Shown: piece after piece, positions 16,602 through 26,412 of the stretch
How the letters are laid out: each line of letters opens with the position of its first letter
Numbering within the stretch: the first letter of the stretch is position 1
Assembly (NCBI GenBank): GCA_018069525.1
Contig: JAGPUQ010000027.1
Coordinates: 54,010-118,009, forward strand
Reading direction: 5' to 3'
DNA length: 64,000 nucleotides
DNA from: Porticoccaceae bacterium
Lineage (GTDB): Bacteria; Pseudomonadota; Gammaproteobacteria; Pseudomonadales; Porticoccaceae
Program-made: the position numbers and the translations under genes
Notes under the pieces: model-generated
Databases searched by the model: none
Seen by the model: only the letters and a program-made list of their open reading frames with translations
What the model was told of the DNA's origin: nothing

Positions 16602-17378
16602 AGATAACGAGAGGCAGGAAGGGGCACAGTTTACACGACGGTAAAAGGTATTTTGGCCGCACCACCAACAAAGTTAAGCCCTCGCCCCCTACCCCTGCGA
16701 GACTTTTCGGCCACTCCCGATAATTTATTCTTGTAATTGAAGGAGTTAATTAAAAGTGTTACATTGCGACCAGTTGTGATGCCCCGCGCTCCGATAGTGG
16801 CCCTTCCCGCACCCAGTTGTTCGAGACAAGCCCACTGAAACTAGATCGCGCGCCTTTCCACTGTTGCCACGTTAGTGTGCACTCTAGACAGAAACTGTTG
16901 TCACGGCTACATGCTCGGTTTGAAAGAATCGATGTGAAACAACACAAAGTTATTCAGGCACCCGGCCAGAGTTAGACGAAGAAAGTCATACGGACGGGTT
17001 CCCGGTATAAACCACGCCAACAGCGTGGCGGTAGAAACAGAGACAGATTGCAGGTAGTTTTGTCAGGTTGTATTAGAGAGATGCATTTGATCTTTAAATG
17101 TTAGACATCAAGTGTACAGAGCAGTCGTTTGCGATAGGCGCGAACCCCAAAATACAACCAGGAATCAGTTCATTTACAGATTGTTATTGTAGGTTAACCC
17201 CCTGAAAATCCTAAAAAAGACAAAAAGAAACACTCCACCATACGGGTGTTCCAACCAACCTCAGGCCCCGTCCTCGGACTAAGGCTTAAGGTAGTGGATT
17301 GGCCGATGGTGGCCAATCCTAGCAAACGTCTCTGCGTAAACCGTCCCAACTGACGGCCTCTAACGCAGGACAGATAAC
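16602..17378 (+). promoter_or_regulatory. rne upstream region and probable 5' leader
   Basis: About 780 bp without a gene between rluC and rne. RNase E mRNAs of gammaproteobacteria have a long structured leader through which the enzyme feeds back on its own transcript. Visible structures here are a hairpin CCACGC-(5 nt)-GCGTGG at 17012-17028 and a 9-bp perfect stem GGATTGGCC/GGCCAATCC with a 6-nt loop at 17296-17319, 60 bp before the start codon. AGGA at 17364-17367 is the likely Shine-Dalgarno. The transcription start is not identified. Confidence 0.55.
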
Positions 17379-20330
17379 ATGAAAAGAATGCTCATTAACG
17401 CCACTCAGCCCGAAGAGCTGCGCGTGGCTATGGTCGATGGCCAACGCCTTTACGACCTCGATATCGAAAACCGCACCCGCGAACAAAAGAAAGCCAATAT
17501 CTATAAAGGTGTCATCACTCGCGTCGAGGCCAGCCTCGAAGCCGCGTTCGTTGACTATGGCTCGGACAAGCACGGCTTTCTGCCGCTGAAAGAGATTTCT
17601 CGCGAATACTTCAAGAAACGACCCGCCGATGCCCAGGGAAAACTGCGCATCCGCGACGTGCTGAAAGAAGGCCAGGAAGTTGTCGTTCAAGTCGAGAAAG
17701 AAGAACGTGGTAACAAAGGCGCTGCCTTAACCACCTTTATCAGCCTCGCCGGCCGCTACATGGTGCTAATGCCCAACAACCCTCGCGCTGGCGGCATTTC
17801 TCGCCGTATCGAAGGCGAGGAACGCAACGAGCTGCGCGATGCGATGCGCGGACTGGAGATCCCTGAAGGCGGTGGCGTCATCGTCCGCACGGCAGGTATT
17901 GGTCGCGCTACCGAAGAATTGCAGTGGGATCTCGACTACCTACTCCACCTGTGGAGCACTATTAAAGCCGACGCCGACCAGGCGAAAGCACCACATTTTA
18001 TCTTCCAGGAAAGCAACGTCATTATTCGCGCGATTCGCGACTATATTCGCCCGGATATCTCTGAAATCATTATTGATAACGTCGAGGCCTATCAACTGGC
18101 CGCTGCTTTCGTTCAACAAGTGATGCCCGACTACCAAAACCGGGTACGCCACTACGAAGACAGCTTACCCCTGTTCAACCGCTATCAAATTGAAAGCCAG
18201 ATCGAGACCGCTTTTGAGCGCGAAGTAAAACTGCCCTCCGGCGGTTCTATCGTGATCGATATCACTGAAGCTTTGATCTCCATCGACATCAACTCCTCGC
18301 GCGCCACCAAGGGCAGCGACATCGAAGAGACTGCCGTAAACACTAACCTCGAAGCCGCCGACGAAATCGCTCGCCAATTGCGCCTGCGCGATATGGGTGG
18401 TTTGGTGGTCATCGATTTTATCGACATGCTGGCCAGCAAAAATCAACGCAAGGTCGAAGAACGTGTTCGACAGGCCCTCGAAATTGATCGCGCGCGTGTT
18501 CAGGTTGGTCGTATTTCCCGCTTCGGTTTACTCGAGATGTCGCGCCAACGCCTGCGCCCTTCACTTGAAGAAACCACCACCAAAGTTTGCCCCCGCTGTG
18601 AAGGCCAGGGCACTATTCGTGGCACCCGCTCTCTGTCGCTGTCGATTCTGCGCCTGGTAGAGGAAGAAGCTAAGAAAGAAAACAGCTCGCAAATTCGTGT
18701 CGTCGCTCCAGTCAGCGTCGCCACCTTTTTACTCAACGAAAAGCGTCCGGAAATCTCCGGTATCGAAAAGCGTCACGGCACCCGCATTGTCATCATGCCC
18801 CACCCCGAAATGGAAACACCCCACTTCCAGATCGAACGGGTTCGCGAACAAGACGAAGCCGGTGAGAGCTACAGCTATCAGCTCGCTCAAGCCACCACGG
18901 TTGAGTCAAAGGACGATGTCTCGCAAGTACGTCCCATCGCCCCGATGCCACAGCCGGGTGTACAGACCCTGCCACCGGCAACTCAAGCGCCCGCGGCTAC
19001 ACCCAAACCAGCGCCGCCAGTTGCAGCAGCGGCACCGACTAAAACAAAACCAGGTTGGTTTAAGCGCGTCATCGCCAGCCTAACTGGAGCCGCAAGCCCG
19101 GCTGCACCTGCGGAAGCCCCCAAGGCCGAAGCCCCCAAAAATACCGGATCGAATCAAGGCGCACGTCGCCGTGGTGGCAGAGGTGGTCGTGGAGGACAGC
19201 GCAATGATCAAAATCGCAATCCGCGCAATGCCAACCAGACCAGTAACCAGACTAATAACCAAACTAGTAATCAGTCTGGCAACCAACAAGAAAGCCAACA
19301 AGGTAATAGTCCGAACGAGGCCAGCAGCGAGCAAGGCAGCGGCAACACCCGCAATCGCAGCCGTGGCGGCCGCAACCGGAATCGCAACCGCAATAACGAC
19401 AATCGCAACACGGGTAATCGGCAGAACGCTGAGCAGCAAGATACGGCTCAACAAAATACCGATCAACAGGGCACTGACCAGGCTGATACTGGCCGACAGG
19501 CGAACGAGCAAAAAAATACTCGCCAGCAAACCCAGTCGCCGTCCCGCGATCAGTCCAACGATGGCCAAAAAAGCGAGTCTCCGGTAGCTAAGGAACGCAG
19601 CAACGAAGCTCCGGCGCAAGAAGCGAATCGCCCGACCCCTCGCCCTGAAGGCCAACGTCGTCAGCCTAGCCGTCACCGTGAACGCGAAGCCATTCCGGAA
19701 GAGTTCAGCGCGCTGAACCAGCCAGAAGCTGCGGTAGCAGCAGTCGCCACCACTGGCGCTGTAATAGCGGCGGCCAGCACACTGACCTCAAGTTCTGAAG
19801 TGCCAACAGCGTCCCAGGAGGTTACTACTTCGGTAGAAGCCCCGGCAGAGCTGCCGGCGGCAATCGTTGCGGAGAGCTCGCAACCTGCTCCCGACGAAAT
19901 AGCTATAGCCACAGTGGATGGCGTGGAAAATACGCTTGTTGAAGCACCTCCTGCGGAAGCGCCTACTACAGAAGAATTTGCTATTGAAACAAGCACCCCT
20001 GAGACGGCAGTCGATGCTGTGACAGAGGACGAACCAGTAGAACTAATCGAGGCCGAAGCGAAAACTGAAGCCGAGCCACTGGTAGAAACTGTGACAGAAA
20101 CCCCTGTCGCGCCCGCTCAAACTAGCGTAACCGGCAAGGCCTCAAACGATCCACGTCATAAACCTGCCCCAGTTCAGGAGTTGCAGATCATCTCGTCTAC
20201 GGGAACCGTCGCGCACTCTGCGCCACTGGACACGACCAGTGCTGCTCCCGTCATCGCCGAGTCGTCACCTTTCCAGCGCCCGGCTAACGATCCGCGGGCG
20301 GCGGCAACTCAAGCGACCGAAAACAGCTAA
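17379..20330 (+). CDS. rne: Ribonuclease E
   Basis: A 983-residue endoribonuclease and degradosome scaffold. The N-terminal half carries the S1 domain (about residues 35-120), the RNase H-like and 5'-sensor region, the DNase I-like catalytic part with [12 protein letters not shown] and VVIDFIDM (Mg-binding aspartates), and the Zn-link CPRCEGQG. The C-terminal half is low complexity: an arginine/glycine-rich RNA-binding stretch ([13 protein letters not shown]), Asn/Gln-rich repeats ([10 protein letters not shown]), another arginine-rich patch, then a long Ala/Glu/Thr/Val linker and a short conserved tail. These are the usual unstructured scaffold regions that bind partner enzymes and membrane or RNA. 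It is monocistronic with its own terminator. Confidence 0.97.
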   Translation: MKRMLINATQPEELRVAMVDGQRLYDLDIENRTREQKKANIYKGVITRVEASLEAAFVDYGSDKHGFLPLKEISREYFKKRPADAQGKLRIRDVLKEGQEVVVQVEKEERGNKGAALTTFISLAGRYMVLMPNNPRAGGISRRIEGEERNELRDAMRGLEIPEGGGVIVRTAGIGRATEELQWDLDYLLHLWSTIKADADQAKAPHFIFQESNVIIRAIRDYIRPDISEIIIDNVEAYQLAAAFVQQVMPDYQNRVRHYEDSLPLFNRYQIESQIETAFEREVKLPSGGSIVIDITEALISIDINSSRATKGSDIEETAVNTNLEAADEIARQLRLRDMGGLVVIDFIDMLASKNQRKVEERVRQALEIDRARVQVGRISRFGLLEMSRQRLRPSLEETTTKVCPRCEGQGTIRGTRSLSLSILRLVEEEAKKENSSQIRVVAPVSVATFLLNEKRPEISGIEKRHGTRIVIMPHPEMETPHFQIERVREQDEAGESYSYQLAQATTVESKDDVSQVRPIAPMPQPGVQTLPPATQAPAATPKPAPPVAAAAPTKTKPGWFKRVIASLTGAASPAAPAEAPKAEAPKNTGSNQGARRRGGRGGRGGQRNDQNRNPRNANQTSNQTNNQTSNQSGNQQESQQGNSPNEASSEQGSGNTRNRSRGGRNRNRNRNNDNRNTGNRQNAEQQDTAQQNTDQQGTDQADTGRQANEQKNTRQQTQSPSRDQSNDGQKSESPVAKERSNEAPAQEANRPTPRPEGQRRQPSRHREREAIPEEFSALNQPEAAVAAVATTGAVIAAASTLTSSSEVPTASQEVTTSVEAPAELPAAIVAESSQPAPDEIAIATVDGVENTLVEAPPAEAPTTEEFAIETSTPETAVDAVTEDEPVELIEAEAKTEAEPLVETVTETPVAPAQTSVTGKASNDPRHKPAPVQELQIISSTGTVAHSAPLDTTSAAPVIAESSPFQRPANDPRAAATQATENS

Positions 20331-20351
20331 CAGCTAACAGCTAACAGCTAA
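20324..20351. repeat. 7-bp tandem repeat spanning the rne stop codon
   Basis: Four exact copies of CAGCTAA lie head to tail. The first copy holds the final serine codon and stop of rne, so the gene end itself has been duplicated downstream. Confidence 0.95.
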
Positions 20352-20396
20352 AAAATACGGCCAAAAAGATAGAGCCAAAATAAGTTGTTGTAACAA

Positions 20397-20429
20397 ATAG
20401 GCAGCCAGAGATGGCTGCCTATAATTTTT
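20397..20429 (+). terminator. Rho-independent terminator of rne
   Basis: A perfect 11-bp stem (ATAGGCAGCCA / TGGCTGCCTAT, 20397-20407 and 20412-20422) with a GAGA tetraloop, followed by AATTTTT. It lies 67 bp past the rne stop. Confidence 0.95.
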
Positions 20430-20464
20430 CCAACATAAAATTGACACTATTCATCATTCACAAC

Positions 20465-20492
20465 TTGTAAGCACAACGCGCGGCGGTATAAT
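20465..20492 (+). promoter_or_regulatory. Probable sigma-70 promoter of tRNA-Ser
   Basis: A perfect -10 TATAAT (20487-20492) and TTGTAA at -35 (20465-20470) are separated by 16 bp. Transcription would start a few bases before the mature tRNA 5' end. Confidence 0.65.
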
Positions 20493-20503
20493 TGCCGCCT
20501 CGC

Positions 20504-20591
20504 GGAGGGGTGGCAGAGTGGTCGAATGCACCGGTCTTGAAAACCGGCGTGTCGCGAGGCACCCAGGGTTCGAATCCCTGCCCCTCCGCCA
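20504..20591 (+). tRNA. tRNA-Ser (anticodon UGA)
   Basis: An 88-nt type II tRNA. The acceptor stem GGAGGGG pairs with CCCCTCC, the anticodon stem ACCGGT/ACCGGC frames the loop with TGA, there is a long variable arm (GTGTCGCGAGGCAC), and the T-arm is CAGGG-TTCGAAT-CCCTG. The discriminator G and CCA are encoded. It reads UCA and related serine codons. Confidence 0.98.
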
Positions 20592-20762
20592 TTTTTATTC
20601 AGCTTTCTCACGATACTTTATCGTGCACAAAACAGATTAATCCCGCATCAAACACCCCGACATTTCACCCAAACTCAAATCAACCTGTACATACTGCCGC
20701 CTCGTTGCGATGTTAATATCTAGCAAACTATCTAGCGCTTACAAAAAATACAAGGGGTTCTA

Positions 20763-21632
20763 ATGAGTAGCATCTGGGTTGATCTAATGGGCGTCGAATA
20801 CAAACAGACCTTTTATAATGCCGGTGGTATTCGCACCCGCGTTCTAGAAGCTGGCGACGGCCCTCCGCTAATTTTTTTGCACGGCACTGGCGGTCACGCG
20901 GAGGCCTATGTCCGCAACATCGCGGCCCACGCAGAGCACTTTCATGTTTACGCCATCGATATGATCGGTCACGGCTACACTGACCGCCCCGATTGCGACT
21001 ACAACATGGATGACTTTGTCGATCATCTAATTAAATTTCTGGACACCATTGGTGCTGAAAAAGCTTATCTTTCGGGAGAGTCTCTCGGGGCAATGGTCGC
21101 GTCCTGGACGGCGATCAAACATCCGCAGCGGGTCATTAAGCTGGTGCAAAACACTGGCATTTTAATGCCGCCCAACGCAACGGGCCGAGCTGAGCTAGCC
21201 GATGCCTTAGAGCGCTCAAAAAAAGCCGCAGGAAAACTCACTAAAGAAGCGGTTCGCGCCCGCCTTAGCTGGCTAATGGCGGAGCCGGAAAAAACCATTA
21301 CCAATGAATTAGTGGATGTGCGTTACGAGGTATACGCGCAGCCTGGCATGGCTCCGGTGATGGGCAAAATTGCGATGAGCGTGCTGGGTGGCGTTATCGA
21401 CGACGACTGGTGTGATCGCTGGGTTAACCCGGAGCTAATGCGCGATATTCAGTGCCCTACCCTGGTGTTATGGACCCGCCATAATCCGGGACAACCGGTG
21501 GAGCTGGCGGAACAAGGGATGAAGATGATTCCCGACGCTCGTATGGTGGTACTAGAACACAGTGCACACTGGCCGCAGTGGGAGGAACCAGAGGCGTTTA
21601 ATAAGGCCCATCTGGGGTTTTTGCTCGACTGA
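20763..21632 (+). CDS. Alpha/beta hydrolase
   Basis: A 289-residue alpha/beta-hydrolase. The oxyanion segment FLHGTGGHAEAY, the nucleophile elbow SGESLGAMVA (Ser in GESLG), the acid in the VLWTRHNPG region and the histidine in LEHSAHWPQWEEPEAFN follow the family order. This arrangement resembles meta-cleavage-product hydrolases and other small-ester or C-C bond hydrolases of aromatic catabolism, but no aromatic-catabolism genes are adjacent, so the substrate is open. It stands alone between tRNA-Ser and the convergent RRM gene. No signal peptide, so cytoplasmic. Confidence 0.85.
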   Translation: MSSIWVDLMGVEYKQTFYNAGGIRTRVLEAGDGPPLIFLHGTGGHAEAYVRNIAAHAEHFHVYAIDMIGHGYTDRPDCDYNMDDFVDHLIKFLDTIGAEKAYLSGESLGAMVASWTAIKHPQRVIKLVQNTGILMPPNATGRAELADALERSKKAAGKLTKEAVRARLSWLMAEPEKTITNELVDVRYEVYAQPGMAPVMGKIAMSVLGGVIDDDWCDRWVNPELMRDIQCPTLVLWTRHNPGQPVELAEQGMKMIPDARMVVLEHSAHWPQWEEPEAFNKAHLGFLLD

Positions 21633-21743
21633 TGTTTTCTATGTGTCTGCCTGCCTATCGGTCTATCTATCTAACTTTGACGACAAACGCTTATGTCGGT
21701 AAGGCCTGACCGGTTAAACTAACCCGACCGGTAAACGTTTAAC

Positions 21744-22022
21744 TTAAGTCTCTGTGCCCGACGTGCCCAGATTGGCATCCGGTTTGTTTTCCGCTCTTTT
21801 TACCCGAATTTTACTTTCGCCCACAGCTTTGTTATTGAGCAACTTCATGGCTGCCTTGGCCTCCCCCTGTTTAGGCATCTCAACAAAGGCAAAGCCCTTC
21901 GAAGCACCAGTGTCTTTGTCCAAAACCAGGGTGCAAGACTGCACCACACCGTGGGCCGAGAACAATGCTCTAAGTTCAGCTTCGGTGGTACTGCGGTCAA
22001 GCTTACGTATCAGGAGTTTCAT
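21744..22022 (-). CDS. Small RNA-binding protein with one RRM domain
   Basis: A 92-residue protein that is almost entirely a single RNA recognition motif. RNP2 is LLIRKLD at residues 3-9 and RNP1 is KGFAFVEM near residue 44, with the VLDKDTGASKG loop before it. A short basic tail follows. Such stand-alone RRM proteins in proteobacteria and cyanobacteria are often cold-responsive or act on mRNA. The proximity of the divergent helicase gene dbpA suggests, without proof, a shared RNA-related role. Confidence 0.88.
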   Translation of the reverse strand: MKLLIRKLDRSTTEAELRALFSAHGVVQSCTLVLDKDTGASKGFAFVEMPKQGEAKAAMKLLNNKAVGESKIRVKRAENKPDANLGTSGTET

Positions 22023-22181
22023 CGGGTCACCGTGTTATTGTGGGCGCTGGGACTATACAGCCTCTTTGGGGCAGTTGCTCAAAAACAAGCTCTTCTCTTT
22101 AACGATCTAAACCTTCAGTAATCTATACCTTAAGTAATTTACCGCCATTATCAATTTCCAGCATCACACAGGACACCCACC

Positions 22182-23570
22182 TTGAACCCAAGTAGTTTTG
22201 CATCGCTTTCGCTAAACCCCGAGCTAATAAGTAATCTGGCGACACTTGCCTATACCGAAATGACGCCAATACAGGCGCAAAGCTTACCGCATATTCTGGC
22301 CGGTAAAGATGTGATTGCCCAGGGTAAAACCGGGTCGGGGAAAACCGCTGCCTTTGGTCTTGGTTTACTGGAAAAACTGGACGTGAAACGTTTCCGGATA
22401 CAAGCGTTAGTGCTGTGTCCAACCCGCGAACTCGCCGATCAGGTCGCCAATGAGCTGCGCAAACTGGCCCGAACTATCCACAATATTAAAATTTTAACCT
22501 TGTGCGGCGGCGTACCCTTCGGCCCACAAGTGGGCTCGCTGGAACACGGCGCGCACATTATTGTTGGCACCCCCGGCCGTATCGACGATCACTTACGTAA
22601 AAACACTTTGAAGCTCGATACCGTAAACACCCTGGTACTGGACGAAGCCGACCGCATGTTGGCCATGGGCTTTCAGGATACCCTGGACGCCATCATTGCG
22701 CGGATACCCGCACAGCGCCAAACGCTATTGTTTAGCGCCACGTTCCCAAAGCAAATTCAATCCATCGCCAGGCGTATTATGAAGCAGCCGATCATGGTGC
22801 AGGTCGATTCAGGTCACGAAAACGACAGTATTCAGCAGCACTTCTACAAGGTCACCGACGACCGGCAACGCATGACAGCGGTACGCTTACTGCTAATGAA
22901 ATACCGTCCCGTTTCTACCCTGGTATTTTGTAATACCAAAAAAGAAACTCAGGAGGTCGCTGACGAACTTATCCGTCACGGTTTCAGTGCGCTGGCTTTA
23001 CACGGTGATTTAGATCAACGAGATCGAGACCAAACACTAATACGCTTCACCAATAAAAGTGCGTCTGTGCTTGTTGCCACCGACGTTGCGGCTCGCGGTT
23101 TGGATATCGATGCACTCGACGCGGTGATCAACTACCAAATTGCCCGCGACGCCGAGGTTCACGTTCATCGCATTGGTCGCACCGGACGCGCTGGCAATAA
23201 GGGCATCGCCTGCTCTTTGTACAACGACAAAGAAAGTTACAAGCTCGCTTTACTTGACGTTGAAATAGATCCCATCATCGGTAGCCAGGCCCTGCCCTCA
23301 CTCAGCTTGCTCGATAAACCCGTGGCCCCGCCGGCCATGCATACGCTACAAATTGATGGCGGCAAAAAACAGAAGGTTCGCGCGGGCGATATTCTTGGCG
23401 CACTGACCGGAGAAAATGGTATTGAAGGCAATCAGGTCGGGAAAATCTACTTAGCAGACAACTGGGCCTATGTTGCCGTCAGCCGTGAAGTTATGAAACC
23501 GGCGTTGAAAAAATTAGGTGAAGGTAAATTAAAAGGCCGCTCGTTTCGAGTCAGATTAATTCACAACTAA
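22182..23570 (+). CDS. dbpA: ATP-dependent RNA helicase DbpA
   Basis: A 462-residue DEAD-box helicase that acts in 50S subunit assembly through hairpin 92 of 23S rRNA. Motifs in order: Q motif (MTPIQAQSLP), Walker A GKTGSGKTA, PTRELA, VLDEADRM, SAT, and HRIGRTGR. The C-terminal DbpA RNA-binding domain (from about residue 385, VRAGDILGALTGENGI) identifies it rather than another DEAD-box protein. It starts with TTG: AGGA lies 8-9 bases upstream and the first residues (MNPSSFASLSLNPELI) align with those of known DbpA proteins. Confidence 0.95.
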   Translation: MNPSSFASLSLNPELISNLATLAYTEMTPIQAQSLPHILAGKDVIAQGKTGSGKTAAFGLGLLEKLDVKRFRIQALVLCPTRELADQVANELRKLARTIHNIKILTLCGGVPFGPQVGSLEHGAHIIVGTPGRIDDHLRKNTLKLDTVNTLVLDEADRMLAMGFQDTLDAIIARIPAQRQTLLFSATFPKQIQSIARRIMKQPIMVQVDSGHENDSIQQHFYKVTDDRQRMTAVRLLLMKYRPVSTLVFCNTKKETQEVADELIRHGFSALALHGDLDQRDRDQTLIRFTNKSASVLVATDVAARGLDIDALDAVINYQIARDAEVHVHRIGRTGRAGNKGIACSLYNDKESYKLALLDVEIDPIIGSQALPSLSLLDKPVAPPAMHTLQIDGGKKQKVRAGDILGALTGENGIEGNQVGKIYLADNWAYVAVSREVMKPALKKLGEGKLKGRSFRVRLIHN

Positions 23571-23573
23571 GCC

Positions 23574-23620
23574 TGGTTTCAAGGTTCCAAGGCTTCAAGC
23601 ACTGGTTTCAAGGTTCCAAC
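23574..23620. repeat. 29-bp-period direct repeat downstream of dbpA
   Basis: The 18-mer CTGGTTTCAAGGTTCCAA occurs exactly at 23574-23591 and 23603-23620, separated by 11 bp that are themselves a partial copy (GGCTTCAAGCA). It fills the spacer after the dbpA stop. Confidence 0.95.
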
Positions 23621-23655
23621 TTATTTTTAGCCGCTAACATTATAGGGAGATGCCT

Positions 23656-23898
23656 ATGTCTGTAGAAATCCTTCGCGAAGCGCTAGGCTGGAGCACTGTT
23701 ATCAATTATGGCCTGTTACTTTTTTGGTTTGCGATGTTTGTAGCAGCCCACGACTGGGTATATCGCTTTCACGGCAAGTGGTTCACCCTGTCCGCAGACA
23801 GGTTCGACGCCATCCATTACAGCGGTATGGCGATCTTTAAGCTGCTTATTTTTATATTTAATTTAACTCCCTACCTGGCTTTGCACATAGTCATTTAA
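23656..23898 (+). CDS. Small inner-membrane protein (DUF6868-like)
   Basis: An 80-residue protein with two predicted membrane helices (about residues 14-30 and 60-80) separated by a conserved-looking AHDWVYRFHGKWF segment. I recall proteins of this layout as a domain of unknown function common in marine gammaproteobacteria. The second ATG (23656) is used because GGGAG ends exactly six bases before it, while it abuts the first ATG at 23650. No function can be assigned. The neighbours are dbpA and dodecin on the same strand. Confidence 0.75.
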   Translation: MSVEILREALGWSTVINYGLLLFWFAMFVAAHDWVYRFHGKWFTLSADRFDAIHYSGMAIFKLLIFIFNLTPYLALHIVI

Positions 23899-24023
23899 AT
23901 CAGCTATCGCCCACCGACACCGGGCTCTGGCTTTTCTGGAGTTTGCAGCCATAATACAAGTGGGCCTGGCGGTACTGCCCCAACAATAATCAACACTCAG
24001 GAATCAACACTCAGGAGAGTCAT

Positions 24024-24224
24024 ATGTCTGTAGCACGAGTAACGGAAATCAAGGCGTCTTCCACAAAAAGCTTCGACGACGCAATTAGCACCGGCATCAA
24101 GCGCGCCAATAAAACCCTGAAGAACGTCAAGGGCGCATGGATTTCCTCGCAGGAAGTCTCAGTAGACGACGGTGGTATCACCGAGTATCGAGTACTGATG
24201 AAAGTGACCTTTGTTCTAAACTAA
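24024..24224 (+). CDS. Dodecin family flavin-binding protein
   Basis: A 66-residue dodecin. The fold pattern beta-alpha-beta-beta is clear (VARVTEIKASSTKSFDDAI, RANKTLKNVKGAWISSQE, YRVLMKVTFVLN), and the tryptophan in KGAWISSQEV is the residue that stacks with flavin. Dodecins form hollow 12-mers that store flavin or CoA-related ligands. AGGAGAG lies just upstream of the ATG. The 3' end of the gene, including the stop codon, is repeated three further times downstream. Confidence 0.93.
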   Translation: MSVARVTEIKASSTKSFDDAISTGIKRANKTLKNVKGAWISSQEVSVDDGGITEYRVLMKVTFVLN

Positions 24225-24272
24225 GCAGTTCTTAACTAAACCGTTCTGAACTAAACAGCTCTTAACTAAGCT
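24213..24272. repeat. 15-bp tandem repeat of the dodecin gene end, four copies
   Basis: Four 15-bp units (GTTCTAAACTAAGCA, GTTCTTAACTAAACC, GTTCTGAACTAAACA, GCTCTTAACTAAGCT). The first is the last codons of dodecin plus its stop; because the period is a multiple of three, each copy places another TAA in the same frame. Confidence 0.95.
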
Positions 24273-24342
24273 ATTCCTTCCGGGTTGAACCCGGTTTATG
24301 CTTTGAAAGACTCGGAAAGGCTCGAGAGCTTGAGAGGAATAG

Positions 24343-26412
24343 CTAAGGCGTTTTCGCGCGAGCCGGTCGATACGCTCTCACCTGCCGACCAAAGCCCGCC
24401 AAATCCTGATCTAGCCCGCCGTACTTATACAACTCAAATTGCTGGGCAATAGTTCTGGTTTGCGGCGCAAGTGCAGGGAGTTGAGCACAGGCTCTGCCCG
24501 CTACGCTACGCAAACCCTCCCCAGAGCGGCGATCCACACCCGCCCGTTTTAAGCGCTCGAAAAATAACAGTAACAATCGATCCAGCTCACTGCGAGGCTT
24601 GCCCCGCGCGGTCAACATAAACCACAAAGCCAGCGGAAGCATTGCTATTGATCCGGCAATCAACAACAAAAACCCGACGCGCTGTGGATTCACCTCACCC
24701 AGTATCCCCGCCAACAGACTATCCTGAACACTGTCGTAGCCCAGCACCCATTTAGCCCAGGCATAGTCCAGGGCATCAATACGTAGGCGTAATTTTTTCA
24801 CCCAATTGATGTGATTCAAGCGCAGCGCCGAAAATGGCGAATCGGCGAGAAAACCTTTTTCATTGGCTAACAAATCAGCCACCGTTATTTGAATGCGCTC
24901 TGGTGCGACGGCTGCGGTGGGGTCTACCCGAACCCAGCCCTGACCTTGCAACCACACCTCCGCCCAGGCGTGGGCGTCATATTGACGCACGATTAAATAG
25001 TTTTCCGTGAGGTTGCGCTCGCCGCCCTGATAACCGACCACCACTCGCGCGGGAATACCCGCAGCGCGCATAAACACCACAAAACTACTGGCGAAGTGTT
25101 CGCAAAACCCAGTGCGGGTTTGCCATAAAAAATCGTCCACCGTATGTTCACCTAAGGCGGGTGCTTGCAGGCTGTAGATATAGTCTTTATTGAACAGCCC
25201 CAACACGCGTTCAATCAGGGCTGTCGGCTGTGGTGTTTGCTGCGCCCATTGCCGGGCAATGGTTTGAGTTTGCGGATTAGATTGGGGCGGCAGACGAGTT
25301 TCCTGTTTGCGCTGAGTGGGCGATAAGGCATTGCCCTGCAAACGGTAATCGAGCCAGGATGTGACGTCGTAGTGAATTTTTGATAGCGTTGGACTGACAC
25401 TCAATAAGGTGAAATCGCGAGTTAGCGCGATCCCAGGAGTCTCTGGCACCGGGGTGGATAAACCGTAGACCCAGCGGGAACCGGTGGCTTCCAAAGTAAC
25501 GGTATAACTCAGCGGACGACCAAGGCGTTCGATGATTTCGTCTTTGGAAAAGTTAACCGCACTTCCGGGGCGCTTAGACCAGCGCAAGCTACCACTATCG
25601 CTACCACTATCACTATCGCTACCGCTGCGCGCGCTCAAGCCCAATCCCGAATCCAGCCCCCTCGACCACTCGCGACCATCAAACTGGGACAACACCAGGC
25701 CGCGCCAATACAGTTCCCTTTGCGGTGGTATCTCGCCCTCAAACTCGGCACGAAAAGCAATTTTTCCAGAAGCGCTAAGGTCAGTAAAATCCCCCGGCGA
25801 CATGCTATCGCTAACTCCAAATGTAGCTTGCTGCGCCTGTGGGACTGCCCATAGCGAACCGATACGCGGCATGACTAAAAACATCACCAACATAAGCGGA
25901 ACCGCTTGCGCCAACATCACTAATCCGGTTTTGACCGGCGCGCCGTAATGCCGAGTTGCCTGGGTTTGATGGATACCCGCCAGCGCGGCGGTCACTAACA
26001 TCATGCACGCCGCAACTTGTAAGGCCGTCCCGATAGTTTGAAAAAACAAACACTGCACAATAGCGACAAAGTAAGAGAGATAAATCAGGATCAGCGCATC
26101 CCGGTGGTGGTGTATCTCCAACAACTTGAGGGTAAGTCCCGAAACCAGGAGTGCCGCCAGCGGGTCAAGATCGTTAAAGCTGCGATATTCAAATACGATA
26201 CCCGCCGCACATAGCAGTACCAAAGCGGTTTTTGCAAATCGACCGGGATAAGACCAAACCCCGCGAAATATTTGTATCCGCCAAATTAACGCCGCCAGCG
26301 CCGTCAATTGAATCCATATCGGCAAGTGGTTCGAGTGCAAAGCGACTAATGCGGCAAAGGCAATCAGTAACCAAAATAAGCCGGGGCGCGGAATTTGCCA
26401 GCCAGGTTGCAT
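24343..26412 (-). CDS. tgpA: Membrane transglutaminase-like protein TgpA
   Basis: A 689-residue inner-membrane protein. Several N-terminal helices (about residues 10-190, DUF3488) are followed by a periplasmic transglutaminase core with the catalytic Cys in TRTGFCEHFASSF, His in DAHAWAEVWL and Asp in VRVDPTAA, then another helix (about residue 570, FLLLIAGSIAMLPLALWF) and a C-terminal DUF4129-like tail. In Pseudomonas aeruginosa the homologue is essential and linked to cell-wall or surface processes. It is coupled to the DUF58 gene by a TGATG overlap. A Ser/Asp/Gly repeat (SGSDSDSGSDSGS, coded near 25590-25630) sits in the linker before the core. Confidence 0.9.
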   Translation of the reverse strand: MQPGWQIPRPGLFWLLIAFAALVALHSNHLPIWIQLTALAALIWRIQIFRGVWSYPGRFAKTALVLLCAAGIVFEYRSFNDLDPLAALLVSGLTLKLLEIHHHRDALILIYLSYFVAIVQCLFFQTIGTALQVAACMMLVTAALAGIHQTQATRHYGAPVKTGLVMLAQAVPLMLVMFLVMPRIGSLWAVPQAQQATFGVSDSMSPGDFTDLSASGKIAFRAEFEGEIPPQRELYWRGLVLSQFDGREWSRGLDSGLGLSARSGSDSDSGSDSGSLRWSKRPGSAVNFSKDEIIERLGRPLSYTVTLEATGSRWVYGLSTPVPETPGIALTRDFTLLSVSPTLSKIHYDVTSWLDYRLQGNALSPTQRKQETRLPPQSNPQTQTIARQWAQQTPQPTALIERVLGLFNKDYIYSLQAPALGEHTVDDFLWQTRTGFCEHFASSFVVFMRAAGIPARVVVGYQGGERNLTENYLIVRQYDAHAWAEVWLQGQGWVRVDPTAAVAPERIQITVADLLANEKGFLADSPFSALRLNHINWVKKLRLRIDALDYAWAKWVLGYDSVQDSLLAGILGEVNPQRVGFLLLIAGSIAMLPLALWFMLTARGKPRSELDRLLLLFFERLKRAGVDRRSGEGLRSVAGRACAQLPALAPQTRTIAQQFELYKYGGLDQDLAGFGRQVRAYRPARAKTP

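Noticed and set aside
19080..19676. 198-codon minus-strand open frame
   Set aside because: Antisense to the repetitive rne C-terminal region; composition is that of a shadow of Arg/Asn/Gln codons.
20609..20625. 7-bp hairpin after tRNA-Ser as a terminator
   Set aside because: The stem is short with a 3-nt loop and no T-run follows.
24280..24294. CCGGG/CCCGG hairpin after dodecin as a terminator
   Set aside because: Only a 5-bp stem with a weak, interrupted T-run; left uncalled.
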